This document shows, piece by piece, positions 21,832-32,638 of a stretch of 64,000 nt of DNA. Origin of the DNA: Boletus sp. NGJ (lineage: Eukaryota > Basidiomycota > Agaricomycetes > Boletales > Boletaceae); the NCBI GenBank assembly GCA_019096195.1, contig JAGTXK010000193.1:48827-112826 (forward strand), written 5' to 3'. The notes below the pieces were generated by a model. That model searched no databases. It was given only the letters and a program-made list of their open reading frames with translations, and was not told where the DNA came from. Position 1 is the first letter of the stretch. The number at the start of each line of letters is the position of its first letter. The position numbers were made by a program, and so were the translations under genes.

Positions 21832-23244
21832 ATGGCGCCTCCTATCCTTGCCCATTTATCGAACCCGACGTCTGGCAGACACCTTCGCCGTCAGGCGCTG
21901 AGTTTCTCCCATCACCCACCAGGGCAATCGTCAGCTTCGCGCACTGGAAAAGCCAAGCCACGCGCACTGGACGCCGTGTCACAACCATCAGTGGTTCTTG
22001 AAGGCCCACCGTCACCTCCAATTGCTCCTACGCCATCCGAGTCGCTTGCCCCCGAACCGTCAGCGATTCCAGTCGGGGACAATCAGCCTCACGGACCAAA
22101 TCAACCTGGAGATATAGATATACCGGGAAATATCGTAGCGGCGGTCGTCGTCGTCGTCCTCATCTTGGGTGGGCTCATCGGCCTAGTCGTTGGAGGAGAA
22201 ATGCTGCGAAAGCGAGCAAGGACCACCGGGGAGAGTGTTTCCCCTCCGCCCTCGAGGTGTCTTGGACGCCAGAAATCTAAGCCCACAAAGAACGCGACTA
22301 GTTCTCCACAGCAGCGTACCAGAATGAGCCCCGAGAAGTTGCCGTACGACGAGAAAACGGTAACCCCGCTCACTCGGCCACCACCCGTTCTCAACAGGGA
22401 GCGTCAACGAAGGCTCATTGATATTTGGCCCATCCGCAGCTTCTCGCAGGCTCCGTGCAATCGCCGATCGCGCCCAGACCAGGTTGAACATAGTGTTCAG
22501 CATTCTCCACCGGTAGCAAGTCCACAGACGACCTGGTCCGACTTCTCCCCAGCTTCGCACTACGTGGCCCCACCTCGCATTATCTTGTCTCGCATACCGG
22601 AAGAACTTGAGGACAGTCAGAGCCAAACGGACATTGCGGTCGTTCTGGGTGTCACGCTCCAACGATCGCCGGAGCCTGGCTCTGTGGTGTCGATCCCGCA
22701 GATGAAACAACCCAAGTCGTCGCATAGTATGCATCTGGAGAGTTTATCATCGGGGACAACAGAGCGATGTGACTCGCAGGATTGCCAAATCGTACGGAAG
22801 GCAGGGACGAGGGACGAGGACACCAAGTCGTTGGGAAGCTCGGCTCCGGATATGACTTCAGACGGGGGCGAATCAAGTAGGTCATCAACGGCGTCACTAG
22901 AGAGCCTTGGAGACGGAAACGACAGGGAGAGTCTCAAGGAAGAGGTGTTTGAACTGAGACGCGCACAGACGAGGAGCATGCAGATGAACAAAGGAGTATT
23001 GCTTTCCCTTAGTATGATGACCCTGGATGACAGCCAAAACCTCCGGTCAACGCATGGGGAACTCGTGGGCGGTCCTTCCTGCTCGCCTCCCACACTGGAC
23101 GCAGAAGGTGCCAAGGATAACGATGTTGAGCGGGAAATGAGTATGGCGATGCTTGGTGGAGGCTTCAGTGCAGTCAACCTGGACGAGTTTCCTTCACCAC
23201 CTTCGATACTTCCAATGATTCCGAGTCTTGTCTCCGGTTTCTAA
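21832..23244 (+). CDS. Single-pass membrane protein with long acidic/Ser-rich cytoplasmic tail
   Basis: A single uninterrupted frame of 470 codons runs from ATG 21832. An in-frame GTG two codons upstream is not needed. The N-terminal third is rich in Pro and Ser (PSPPIAPTPSESLAPEPSAI). One strong transmembrane segment follows (NIVAAVVVVVLILGGLIGLV) with the basic stop-transfer sequence MLRKRAR. The rest is a long tail with Ser-rich and charged tracts, ILSRIPEELEDSQSQ and a predicted coiled region (DRESLKEEVFELRRAQTRS). I see no clear cleavable signal peptide, so the membrane segment probably acts as a signal-anchor. The layout resembles fungal surface sensors and other single-pass proteins, but no family can be named. 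Lack of introns is unusual in this window. Confidence 0.65.
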   Translation: MAPPILAHLSNPTSGRHLRRQALSFSHHPPGQSSASRTGKAKPRALDAVSQPSVVLEGPPSPPIAPTPSESLAPEPSAIPVGDNQPHGPNQPGDIDIPGNIVAAVVVVVLILGGLIGLVVGGEMLRKRARTTGESVSPPPSRCLGRQKSKPTKNATSSPQQRTRMSPEKLPYDEKTVTPLTRPPPVLNRERQRRLIDIWPIRSFSQAPCNRRSRPDQVEHSVQHSPPVASPQTTWSDFSPASHYVAPPRIILSRIPEELEDSQSQTDIAVVLGVTLQRSPEPGSVVSIPQMKQPKSSHSMHLESLSSGTTERCDSQDCQIVRKAGTRDEDTKSLGSSAPDMTSDGGESSRSSTASLESLGDGNDRESLKEEVFELRRAQTRSMQMNKGVLLSLSMMTLDDSQNLRSTHGELVGGPSCSPPTLDAEGAKDNDVEREMSMAMLGGGFSAVNLDEFPSPPSILPMIPSLVSGF

Positions 23245-23406
23245 TGTGATTGGTACAATGAGATTCTCTATGCGATGGTGATGGCTGGGGTGTTGCGAAA
23301 ATCCTTGGACATCCACGTGGAAACCCTCAAAAACAATAAGAACTGACATGATGCGCCACTTGTCTAGAATACGTAGACTTTCCACTCTGTCCCAACTCTC
23401 ATCTTG

Positions 23407-25516
23407 ATGTCGATGAGTTTGCCAACAGCAGTTGGCTCTAATCTCATATATGCCACGTTGGCCCTTGCTTTCAGCTTAGTTGTATATCATGTCTCCACAG
23501 CAGCCCCTCGACGCAACACGATCCGCGAACTGGCCGGACCACCTGTACGAACCCTCTTCGAAAACCACATGGCTTTTGTACTCGAGTGTGTACTTGCACT
23601 CCAGTGTCTCTTACCTTGCACTCATCGTCGTTCCGTAGTCCGTCTAAATCCCCCCAGACCCATGCTCGGTATGTTAAGACATATGGTAGGAACATACGTA
23701 TAAGGGGAGTTGGCCCTGTAGGTGTGTTCGAGGCTGCTTTTGGAATTCAACTCATTGCACGATATCTCAGTGGGAAGACCGTCTCCTCCCCCTTGACCCT
23801 GTCACCGTGTTTCATGTGCTCAAGAATAGTACCATCTACGAGAAACCCTGGCAGTCACGTAGATTGATCGCAAGTCTCATCGGCTGTGGTATGCTTGCTG
23901 CAGAAGGACATGTTCACAGGCGTCAACGGCGGGTTGCTACGCCCGCGTTTTCCATTCAAAACCTGAGGGCACTCGTGCCTCTTGTGTTTCGCAAGGGAGA
24001 TGAGCTCCGAGATAAATGGTTCGAACTTCTGGACAAGCCTCCTGCCAGAGAGGAGGGCATTGAAATTGATGTCTGTCATTGGATCAGTCGGGCTACATTC
24101 GACGTGATCGGCCTGGCGGGTGAGACCTTGCTCGGTTCGTGCATACAACAAAGTAACAAGTCGATAGGATTTGATTACCACTTCAACGCTATCCAAAATG
24201 AATCGGACGAGCTCTTCTCTGCTTACAAGGAGATGTTCGAAATTGCTATTTCGCAGGGCAGTGCATTCCGAATGGTACTTGGGCTATGTTTTCCAATTCT
24301 CGATGTATTGTTCGTGAGTAGGCGCAGTGCAGTTCTGGGGTGTTTCTTGACGTACCTTTTGCACAGCCGGACGAGCGGGTCAAGACTGTCAAACGCTGTC
24401 ATACCGTCATCAACCGGGTCGCTGGGGAGCTCATCCAGTCGAAGAAAGCCAGAATTATCGAAGGCGAGAAAAAGTGGCAGCGGGTATGCCGAGAAGGATC
24501 TACTTAGTCTTTTGCGTGGGTGATTGGCAAGCTCTTTACTGAGAAGCTCATCTGACAAGACTTGCTAGTGAGATCAAACTTGGCGACAGACTTGCCCCCT
24601 GATCAGCGGATTTCGGATGAAGACATACTTCACAACATCAACACCTTCATGTTTGCGGGCTCTGATACCACTTCCCTTGCTGTGACGTGGACTTTGGTCC
24701 TGCTGGCGCGACATCCTGAAATCCAGACTCGTCTTCGTGCTGAGCTGCTCAGCATTGTGCCATCGACACCGTTATCTCGTTTGACCACTGAGGAAATCGA
24801 ATCATTGCACATCGTAATATCCAACCATCACTATTTGAATAACATAGTTCGCGAGTCATTGCGGCTTATACCACCAGTACACTCCTCTTTGCGCATTGCC
24901 ACTCAAGACGACGAGCTACCGATATCAAGCCCTGTACATCTCCGCGACGGAAGCATATCGGATCAGAAGTCCATCCTTATACGGAAGGGGGACCTCGTGC
25001 ATGTACCGGTAGAGGCTCTCAACCTGGATAAAGAGATCTGGGGCGAGAATGCATGGGAATTTGAGTGAGTGTTTGGTGGAGAGCGTTGATATTACGCTCA
25101 CGAGCGACTTTTGGTTGCCAGCCCTGAACGCTGGGATCATCTACCCGAGGCTGTCGAGGCGCTGCCAGGGCTCTATTCCAACCTTCTCACTTTTTCGGCC
25201 GGTCCTAGGGTGTGTGTCTCTCTTTACCATTGACGTCCATTGATATGCATGGTGACCCACAACCTTTCAGTCGTGCATTGGCATGCGCTTTTCAATGATC
25301 GAGATGAAGACATTCTTGTATGTTCTTCTGACTGACTTCATTTTTGCCGAGACACAGAAAATATGCAAAGCCAACGTGTAAGCAGCCACGATTTCTTTCG
25401 CCCCCACAGAACAGCTCATTCCGGGTCTTTTCAGTGTACTCACGCGTCCCTACATCTCTGGTCAATTCAAGAAAGGCAGTAAATGTCCGCTGTTGGTGAA
25501 AAAGGTCGGAAGCTAG
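23407..25516 (+). CDS. Cytochrome P450 monooxygenase
   Basis: It is a haem-thiolate monooxygenase anchored in the ER by its N-terminal helix (LIYATLALAFSLVVYHV). All diagnostic motifs are present in order. The I-helix has FMFAGSDTTSLAVTW. The K-helix has ESLRLIPPVHSSLR (ExxR). PERWDHLPEAVEALPGLYSN follows. The haem loop FSAGPRSCIGMRFS with the axial Cys is made by splicing agg to tcg near 25208-25270. A C-terminal exon ends SKCPLLVKKVGS at TAG 25514-25516. ATG 23407 gives the anchor, and 23413 is an alternative. Eight or more introns are needed. The sequence type resembles basidiomycete-expanded clans, so the substrate cannot be inferred. No stop disrupts the motifs, and the gene looks functional. 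Confidence 0.9.
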
Positions 25517-25846
25517 GTTTAATCTGTTTGCACCTTTGCACTCGATTTATCAAAAATTTCGTTCTGAAACCTTGTTCATTTATCAATGGAGATAAATATT
25601 ATCCATCCAGTACTCGTCGATTGGGTGAAACTTGAGATCGAATGACTGAACGGTCTACCGACTGAACTGGTTACAACACATCGAGATTACTACGTGCTAG
25701 ACACAACAGGGCTAGTACAAGAGTGCAGCGTAGACGAAATCGTGACTTTGACTACAGGATCAGATTAGTTTGTTACTAGGGATACATCGAGCGTCAACGT
25801 GAATTATTCCGGAATTATACGCACGAACCAATAATGATACATAGTA
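25517..25846. other. Convergent 3' region
   Basis: About 330 bp between the P450 stop and the stop of the reverse gene that follows. It is AT-leaning, as usual for 3' UTRs here. No gene is seen. Confidence 0.5.
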
Positions 25847-27339
25847 TTAGACACGAACGCTCTGGATAGTGGTCGTTTTTTGCCCAGGAGCTGAAGGCTT
25901 TGTGGATCCCGTCAAGTTCTTCCCCCATGCAATTACCCCTCGGCTCACTCTGCTGGCGACGCTGAGCAGACTCTTCATTTTCTCCTTGTTCGTCACCTGA
26001 CGAAAAGAGACCTGCCGTTTCTGCGAAGCCTCCTCTGTGAGAGGAATGTCCATGTCCATGAACGAACCAGGGGTGTGAATCTCCTCACAATGCTCGTCGT
26101 CCAAGGGGACTGCTGGGCAAGTTCGCGGTATCGGTCTTGATACAGGGGAAGAAGGACCCGAGAAGTGACCATCAACTGCAGGGCGTGACGGGCTGCGGCG
26201 CATAGTGTCGTGAGTCGATCGCTGCTTTCTCAAGCGCCGTGGAGGGGGGAGTGGGGGGAGAGATGGACGTTTATCCTTGCGTTGTGCGACCTGATCGAGG
26301 GACCGGCCTTCAGACTGCGACTTGCGATGGTTGCCCGGTGCGTGTGCCTCTAATTTCCGCAAGCTGCATTCCAATCTATCTAGTGAGGAACACCGGTTGG
26401 CTGGAGGAATCGGAGCCGGCTTCGGGGGAGGTTCGCGAGGATGAGAAAATGTTTCGTCCAGATGGACTGCATTCCGGTGATGCGCGTTACTGAGCGGTGG
26501 CTCAAAGTGAAATATCTGTCCCTGGCGTCGACGTGGGGATAGAGATCGATGGATAGCGTCGGCACTCTTGTGGCGAGCGATCGGGGTCGGGTGCTTTTCG
26601 TTGTGCAAGCTTGCATTGGCATCGTCGGTGTGGGGATTGACACTTGGGGAGATGGGAGTACTGCATGAATAAAGTTGAACGTTCGTATTTGTAGGGTGCG
26701 GAAGACTAGCGTTCCTGTGTTTGCGAGAAGCAAGAGATTTAGTGGGGGTAATGCTGAGGGGTAGAATGTCGGGTGTTTGTTTTGGTCCGTCGAGAACAAG
26801 GGGACAACGGTCATCGGACGAAAGGTGGTCGTCATCCGCAGCCAGCCCAATAAGGAGACTGACCTCGTGGATGAGAAGGCTATAGCGTGACAGATCGAGA
26901 AGTTCGTTATGGTCGACGAGGGGAGAATGAATGGCTTCCCAAGAGAGAGGGTCGCTTGCACTCTCTTGTGACACCGGCGGGGGGCTTTGGAACCGGTCGT
27001 GCATGTCTTCCCAGCGGCCCCTGTTCCTCAGAAACAACTGTAGGTTGCTCATATCGTCCTGGGGCGACTCTCCCACCATTTTGTCGAATTGGACGTCAAT
27101 TTGGAGAGTAAACTCGTCCGGAGTGACGATGGTTGGCGTGGAAGAAAAGCAGGATTCTGGAGTAGGCGGGGAGAGATGATCTCGAGTGGCCGAGCATGGC
27201 GACCGCGAGCCAGCGCAACTGGGAATGGAAGAGGTTGGATCGTTGAGCTAGGGGGACGGGATGGGGAGACTTACCTCCACGCGGACGAGGGCGAGGACGG
27301 AAGATCGCTGAGGGAGGGCGGGCAGGGAGATGGACGCAT
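25847..27339 (-). CDS. Hypothetical basic, Pro/Ser-rich protein
   Basis: The main exon encodes about 410 residues from MVGESPQDDMSNLQ to TTTIQSVRV. Reading upstream in phase adds FTLQIDVQFDKMVGE and a first exon beginning MRPSPCPPSLSDLP at ATG 27339, joined by a 56-nt intron with a GTAAGT donor. A structured N-terminal part (SNLQLFLRNRGRWEDMHDRF, NELLDLSRYSLLIHEVSLLI) precedes a disordered basic centre. The C-terminus has a short amphipathic block, KMKSLLSVASRVSRGVIAWG. No known domain is recognised. It may be a basidiomycete-specific regulator, but that is only inference. Confidence 0.6.
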
Positions 27340-27349
27340 GGGAGAGGGC

Positions 27350-27369
27350 GAGGACGAGGACGAGGACGA
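27350..27369. repeat. (GAGGAC)n-type microsatellite
   Basis: Three copies of a GAGGAC-like hexamer lie just upstream of the start codon at 27339 on the opposite strand. They are probably in the 5' UTR or core promoter as a pyrimidine-rich tract on the gene strand. Confidence 0.6.
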
Positions 27370-27549
27370 AGGAGAGAGAGACTAAATAGGCATCCTGGAC
27401 GCGCATATAACCTGCTCTCGGAGAACAACTTTCTCGCCGCCGGGGAATTTGTCAGAGCAACTCAAAGCCTTGTCTGAGTTGCCAACAAGGCTCGCTCGGA
27501 AATTTCGAATGTCTTGGGATTCAGAGCACTACAACAACAAAGTAGCTAA

Positions 27550-28425
27550 TTAATATGCCTTCTTGCCTGCCGTGAGCTGCAAGTGGCCGCTGTGCTCATC
27601 ATAAGGCACCTTCGTGACCGGTATCTCTCGCCACAAGTCGGGCGTGAGGAACGAGTATGTTTTGGTAATCTGCGACAAGGTTAAGCAGCGTGATAAAGAA
27701 ACAAATGTGAACCTTACAGCGACAAACGTGGCCTTCAAAAAGTTACCCATCGTAGCCGTCGATCCCCTCGACTGCGTGTAGCAATCCTCCACACCAGCCA
27801 ACTGCAGCAGTCGCTTGGAGGCCGGCGCAGCGACGATACCAGTGCCCCGCGGAGCAGGAATCAATCTACACGTTACAGACCCAACCTTGCCGCTGACTTT
27901 CGATGGCACCGTGTGTGGTTCACCAAGCTTAGCACCCCAGTAACCTCTTCGCACCGGAATCACAGACAGTTTGGCCAGGACGATGGCGCCGCGGATAGCG
28001 GTGGCGACTTCCTTGGCGCATTTAACACCCAGTCCGACATGTCCGTCGAAATCACCGATGGCGACAAAGGCTTTGAATCTTGTACGCTGACCGGCGCGAG
28101 TCTGCTTTTGAACAGGCATGATTTTCATGACTTCATCCTTGAGCTTTGGCAAGAAGAAGTCGACGATCTGGTATTCCTTCACAGGGAGGGAGAAGAGATA
28201 AATCTCCTCCATAGACTTGATTTTCCCATCCTTGACTAAACGTCCAAGCTTGGTGACGGGCACCCTGTGCGTAGCGAGTCAAGTCGCATCCTCATGCAAG
28301 AGTCTCAATACGAACCAATCCTTTTCTTCGTCCTTGCGACCCCCACGACGTGGACCGCGACGGCCCCGTCCACGGTCACCGCGGCCTCGTCCGAATCCAC
28401 CCCGTCCTCGTGCTGCGTCAGCCAT
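27550..28425 (-). CDS. RPS2: 40S ribosomal protein S2 (uS5)
   Basis: It is a small-subunit protein near the mRNA entry channel that affects decoding accuracy. The N-terminus is the typical RGG tail ([16 protein letters not shown]). The body follows with [99 protein letters not shown] and [18 protein letters not shown]. After an intron it continues [15 protein letters not shown] and ends LTAGKKAY. Introns interrupt after KDW and after FVA. The match is close and complete. The gene is divergent from antizyme across about 600 bp. Confidence 0.97.
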
Positions 28426-29026
28426 GTTTGTTTCTAAAAGATACTGTGTTCACAGGATCAGTAAGGTATGACATCCAATAAGGCAGAGTGACATCCAGCT
28501 GGGGAGCAGCCAGGTCGCGTCCATGTTTGCGAGGATCGCAACATAGCGTGTATTGTCCCTGCGAAGAGGGGAGAGATACTCACTGATCAAGTCGGCGGCG
28601 CCGTGTTCGCTGTTGGACAGCGTCCCATCCATATCGCAAGTCTTGCATTTGGTGCCACAGCCTGCCCTGAACTCGCCACGATGACCCCAGACACTCTCAT
28701 CATTCGCCTTTCGCCCACCAGTCAACAGCCACCAAAGGAATGTCGGAAAGCAGACCATTGCGAAAGCAGACCGTTGCGCATTTGAGACCTCCGTGATGTA
28801 GTTTGGTGTGGTGGGCGATGTGGAGTGTGGATGGGGGTATCCGGGGGACATACAGGAGTCCCCATCTGTCGCAAAGCAAGCCCTTGCACCAGCACCATCC
28901 ACTGCTTTTTACTGTACTCGCAACAAACAAGGTATTTTCCCTTCTCTGGACGCTACCAACACCATTCATACTTCTCTGTCTATAGCACATTCCCGCCACC
29001 CGTCTCCGCAGTCACGTTGGAAGAAC
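28426..29026. promoter_or_regulatory. Divergent promoter, RPS2 and antizyme
   Basis: About 600 bp between two start codons pointing away from each other. A long reverse ORF (28450-28902, 150 codons) covers much of it. Its composition and lack of motifs do not support a gene. No specific element is identified. Confidence 0.5.
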
Positions 29027-30048
29027 ATGTCGCAGCCTTCTATCTCCAATCATACCCAACAGCAATTTAGTCTTTGCCCCACGTTCGTACACTTCCATGC
29101 GGCATTTCTTCTTCCTCACATTTTCCTTTTATCTAGCAACGGCCGTCACGCCGTTGGAGATGGGGCATTCACTTCCGACATCACTCCGAGGGTACTTGCC
29201 GTCTGCCACATGCAGGGCACCAACGACATGTACTATTACTCTACTGCGTTCTCTGGGGGACCCAGAGTACGTCCCCTTGTTGTTGTCGCTAATCGCGCAT
29301 ATTGGTTGATATCCTCACAGTGGCGTTTTTGACATCCCCAACGCGAAATGCCCTCCTGATGGAGGGTCGTCAGACTGTGTGACAGGCGGTCTGGCGCCTA
29401 TAATTTCCCAATCTCCCGATTCATCATTCTCGCCTTCGCCTCCCGAGAAAACAAGTCCGATCAATAATATCTTCATCAGCACTCGGATCCCAACCACTGT
29501 ACCACCAAGATACATCCCTGCAAGATCCGGGTCTCCCTTTGGTCTCCCCACTCCACCATTGACCCCAGACGACAGCGACGCGAGCGGTGCTCACGGTATA
29601 TTTACCAAGCATTCAAAGGATGCCCTGGATCTTCTCTTGAACATCTTTCCTCGTAATGGATTGAGCATTTTACCTTTTGCTACAAGCGTCGTTGTCTCCG
29701 TGCCAAACATGGGAGCTACTTTCGACGGAGTCGCCCTCGAATTACCTGGAAAGCCGAAGACCCTCTACGTCAACGGTAAAAACGCCCCGGCCGTCAGCCT
29801 TCGCGAAAGGTAAAATTATATCTCGTTGAGCTTGTGTCCGACTGACATTGAAATCACGCAGTATCGTCGCCCTCTTGGAGCTCGCCGATGAACATCTGCA
29901 ATGTTCCGCACTTGTGATCGTTCTCGACAAGTCGTTCAATGGGCTCAACGACCTTTTGCATTCACTCATGTACGTCGGTGGATGTGTTGTCACTAAACCA
30001 CCCTTCCAGGTTAACCCAGCGTATATTCTTGTGGGGCTGGAGATTTAA
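29027..30048 (+). CDS. OAZ: Ornithine decarboxylase antizyme, needs +1 ribosomal frameshift
   Basis: It binds ornithine decarboxylase and sends it to the proteasome, the feedback loop of polyamine control. ORF1 starts at ATG 29027 (MSQPSISNHTQQQFSLCP). Through introns 29083-29136 and 29267-29320 it runs to DMYYYSTAFSGGPRWRF and stops at TGA 29330-29332, 65 codons. The conserved antizyme body lies in the +1 frame: DIPNAKCPPDGG, then LLNIFPRNGLSILPFATSVV, intron 29810-29861, SIVALLELADEHLQCSALVI, HSLMYVGGCVVTKPPF and finally PAYILVGLEI. A shift at 29327-29333 joins them to about 286 residues, with polyamine-stimulated frameshifting expected from the family. Both early introns are multiples of three without in-frame stops, so retaining them does not remove the need to shift. 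Confidence 0.92.
29327..29333 (+). promoter_or_regulatory. Programmed +1 frameshift site (UUU UGA C) of antizyme
   Basis: ORF1 reads tgg cgt ttt tga at 29321-29332. Slipping one base forward after ttt gives gac atc ccc, which is the open frame encoding the antizyme body. UUU-UGA is a known type of antizyme shift site in other eukaryotes. A UCC UGA U of the most common antizyme type lies at 29354-29360, in the same zero frame and leading into the same +1 frame. Which is used cannot be decided from sequence. Confidence 0.75.
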
Positions 30049-30272
30049 GTGTCAGAACTGGTGCTACGGTCAGGGGAATGTGTTGAATATCCGTGTTGTC
30101 GGGTCGAATCGCGTCGCACATCCCTCATTATTTATGTACATCCATCAATGGCATTGACTTGCTTCTGTGCTTCCATGGCAGCTCGCACGCACGTTCCAAG
30201 ACTACTTCTATTAGGGCAGGTGCAGCTCTTGCCAACTCTTCGCCCCAACATTGAACGCTCCCAACTTTCGTG

Positions 30273-31337
30273 ATGGCTGGCTTGATGGATATTCTCCTTG
30301 CCTTAGTGAAAGTCTTGTGCGGTGGTTCGACCCACGAAGAACCCCCCACCGAGTATCAGAAATCTCATGCAGAACGGCCAACTCACCAACAAACGACAGT
30401 CCCCCACCCGGGACGAGAGGCACCCGAACATGACCACCAAGTGAGTGTTGTCCCGTATGTAACGCCTTTTGATGGCCAACTATTCCTTGAATGCGTCATA
30501 AATGAGACAACACCCTTGACACATTCATACACAGGAACGCGATTCCAAACCAATATCCCAGCCTCGCCCGGACCATAAACCACATCAAGTACGTCTCCTC
30601 TTTCGCTTCCCAGAGCATGATTTACCTCTCTCAAGGACCAGAAGCAGATCAACCAGCATGATGAACATTATATGGCCCTTCGCGCCAAAGCGAACGAAAA
30701 TGGTGACTTGATGGCGCGGTGTTTTCAAGAAAGTCATGAAGCCTATGGCCGGGGTGATGGCGCTCGAGCCAAGGAGCTTTCAGAGAAAGGGAAACAACAT
30801 GAACGTACGATGGAAAGCCTCAATGCCGAAGCCAGTGCTTGGATATTCAGCCGTGAGTGTGATCCTTTATCTGCGGAGAGCCACGCTAGACCTTGCGACT
30901 TGGGATAGAAAACAACTTGGTATGGCATCGCGCACCGGTGTTTCTTTCTTTCTGTGAAGTAGCACTCGACAGGATAGTAAACCAGGGGAAATCGATCTCC
31001 ACGGCTTGTATGTCAAAGAGGCGATTTCGTACGCCGACAAGAGCATCCAAGAGGCTCAACAAAGAGGCGACGCTGAGATTCGGCTCATTGTTGGCAAGTC
31101 GCACCCCTCATGACACGACTCGCGGACAACACTCAATAATGATTGTTTCAGGCAAGGGCCTGCATTCTAATGGCCACGCAAAGATCAAGCCTGCTATCGA
31201 GGATCTCATGAAAAAGTAAGCAATGAGCTGTCCGATATAACGACTTCCCATGTCATTCATCCTGTTTTTATAGGCAAAACATACCCACCGAAGTTGACCC
31301 GCAAAATGCTGGTGTACTTGTCGCGCGGCTGTGTTAG
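30273..31337 (+). CDS. DUF1771-Smr domain protein
   Basis: The N-terminus is short and hydrophobic (MAGLMDILLALVKVLCG). A DUF1771 region follows: DEHYMALRAKANENGDLMAR, FQESHEAYGRGDGARAKELS, EKGKQHERTMESLNAEAS. The C-terminal Smr domain has the GEIDLHGLYVKEAISYAD motif (DLHG being diagnostic), GDAEIRLIVGKGLHSNGHAK (the HSNG-type loop) and IKPAIEDLMKK. The stop is TAG at 31335-31337. Smr domains cleave or nick nucleic acids. Fungal and plant members with DUF1771 are linked to RNA decay on stalled ribosomes. The exact substrate here is unknown. At least five introns are needed. It follows antizyme by 225 bp. Confidence 0.85.
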
Positions 31338-31717
31338 GACCAGCTGCAGGGACCTTGGTGTCTATGAGTTTCCGTTGATCACGACTCATGGATATCCTGC
31401 CAGCGCTCCGCTAGGCACCTAACCAGGCCTCTTGATACCAATCCGTCATAGTACCCATCTCGCAGTGCAGCTGGGTAGATTTTACAAGACCGTGTCTCGA
31501 TCTCAATTCATGGAGTCTCGTCAGGCACTACTGCTGTTTACGACCGTTCTGTATAATTTTGAGATATCTTGGAGTGAAATGTATATTGAGATGAATGTTG
31601 TGTATACATCGTGTAGGTGTGAACTCTTTCGAATGCAACACACCACGATTCAACTCGGGCTAATATTGGGCGTCTGTTAGTCTCGCATGACGACTGGACT
31701 TTGCCTCAGGCCACTAG
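31338..31717. other. Intergenic region, no supported gene
   Basis: About 380 bp between two forward genes. A forward ORF of 82 codons at 31432-31680 has no recognisable features and is not called. Confidence 0.45.
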
Positions 31718-32449
31718 ATGTCGTGCTCTAATATCCTTGAACAATCGACTCGTCGAACCCGAGATGTTCTGCGTTACATTGCTCATCGGTCTTGCAGGCA
31801 TGCATCCACGAGGTCTAACCCGTACCCATACCCTACACATCCGAATCCACAACCTCACCAAATTTTCCACCTGCCCAGATCCGCCACTCAGCAGCAGATA
31901 AAAGAGCGATGTCTGTGACTCTGCATGCGCTGTCGAATGGTTTACTGAAAATACTCTTTCTGTGTTAGACTATGACCTCGTTCGTATCTACCACCCGGAT
32001 TCCCCCGTTGGTCGGAAGTACCCCGCAGAGATGGCTCAAGCTCGGTTCCAGTCCATATCCACGGCGTATGATGTGATGCGAGGCAAGAGCGCCATTACAG
32101 GCGAGGTTTTGACGAGTCGCGAACGCCACATGGATCCAGCACGATTTAGACCCAGGGCGCCGAGACGTCCCCATTTTGACGAGACCACAGGCGATGAACG
32201 CTGGAAGGAGAGGGTTTTGGTCGGGGCGACAGTAGTAGTAAGTCTCGTTCATTCCACGACATGCTGGGGATCAGCCAACAACGTTGCCCATAGGCCATCG
32301 TTGCATTCGTCGCGCAAACTACGACTGCTCGCCGTAAAGCGATCGTTCAGGCCACTGGTAGTACCCGAACGACGCCCAACTATTCCTTGGCGGTCGAGGA
32401 CGAAACGTTGGCCGAACCAACCGAATCAGCACACTCCCGGTTATCATGA
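31718..32449 (+). CDS. Mitochondrial-type J-domain protein
   Basis: The N-terminus (MSCSNILEQSTRRTRDVLRY, IAHRSCRHAS) is rich in Arg and Ser and could be a mitochondrial presequence. A J-domain follows: FHLPRSATQQQIKERYYDLV, then RIYHPDSPVGRKYPAEMAQA and RFQSISTAYDVMRGKS. The usual HPD tripeptide is present (YHPDSP), so stimulation of an Hsp70 ATPase is expected. After an intron (ending near 32292) a hydrophobic segment VVAIVAFVAQTTTARR suggests one membrane span, then a short acidic tail to TGA 32447-32449. One earlier intron joins R to YYDLV in phase. I do not assign an orthologue. Confidence 0.8.
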
Positions 32450-32638
32450 TCATTTACAGTGGCAGGTCTGTCTTGGCATTTTATTCACTCGGTAGGCAAT
32501 TGGAACAGTTTTGCTGACAGGCCTGATGTCAAGTACTGTTGGTTGGAGACATGAAACCATGTAGCAAAATAGAACAATTTCTGGAGCTTGATCCAACCAT
32601 CCTGTGAGAGCCCAGACAGATCTGGCACCCAACTCGCC

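Noticed and set aside
27240-27275. A 27-nt mini-intron at the start of the orphan reverse gene
   Set aside because: It gives the wrong phase. The 56-nt alternative with the same GTAAGT donor and a later acceptor is in phase and of normal length.
28450-28902. Reverse ORF of 150 codons between RPS2 and antizyme
   Set aside because: It has no domain and irregular composition, and it lies exactly in a divergent promoter. Long chance ORFs are expected at this GC content.
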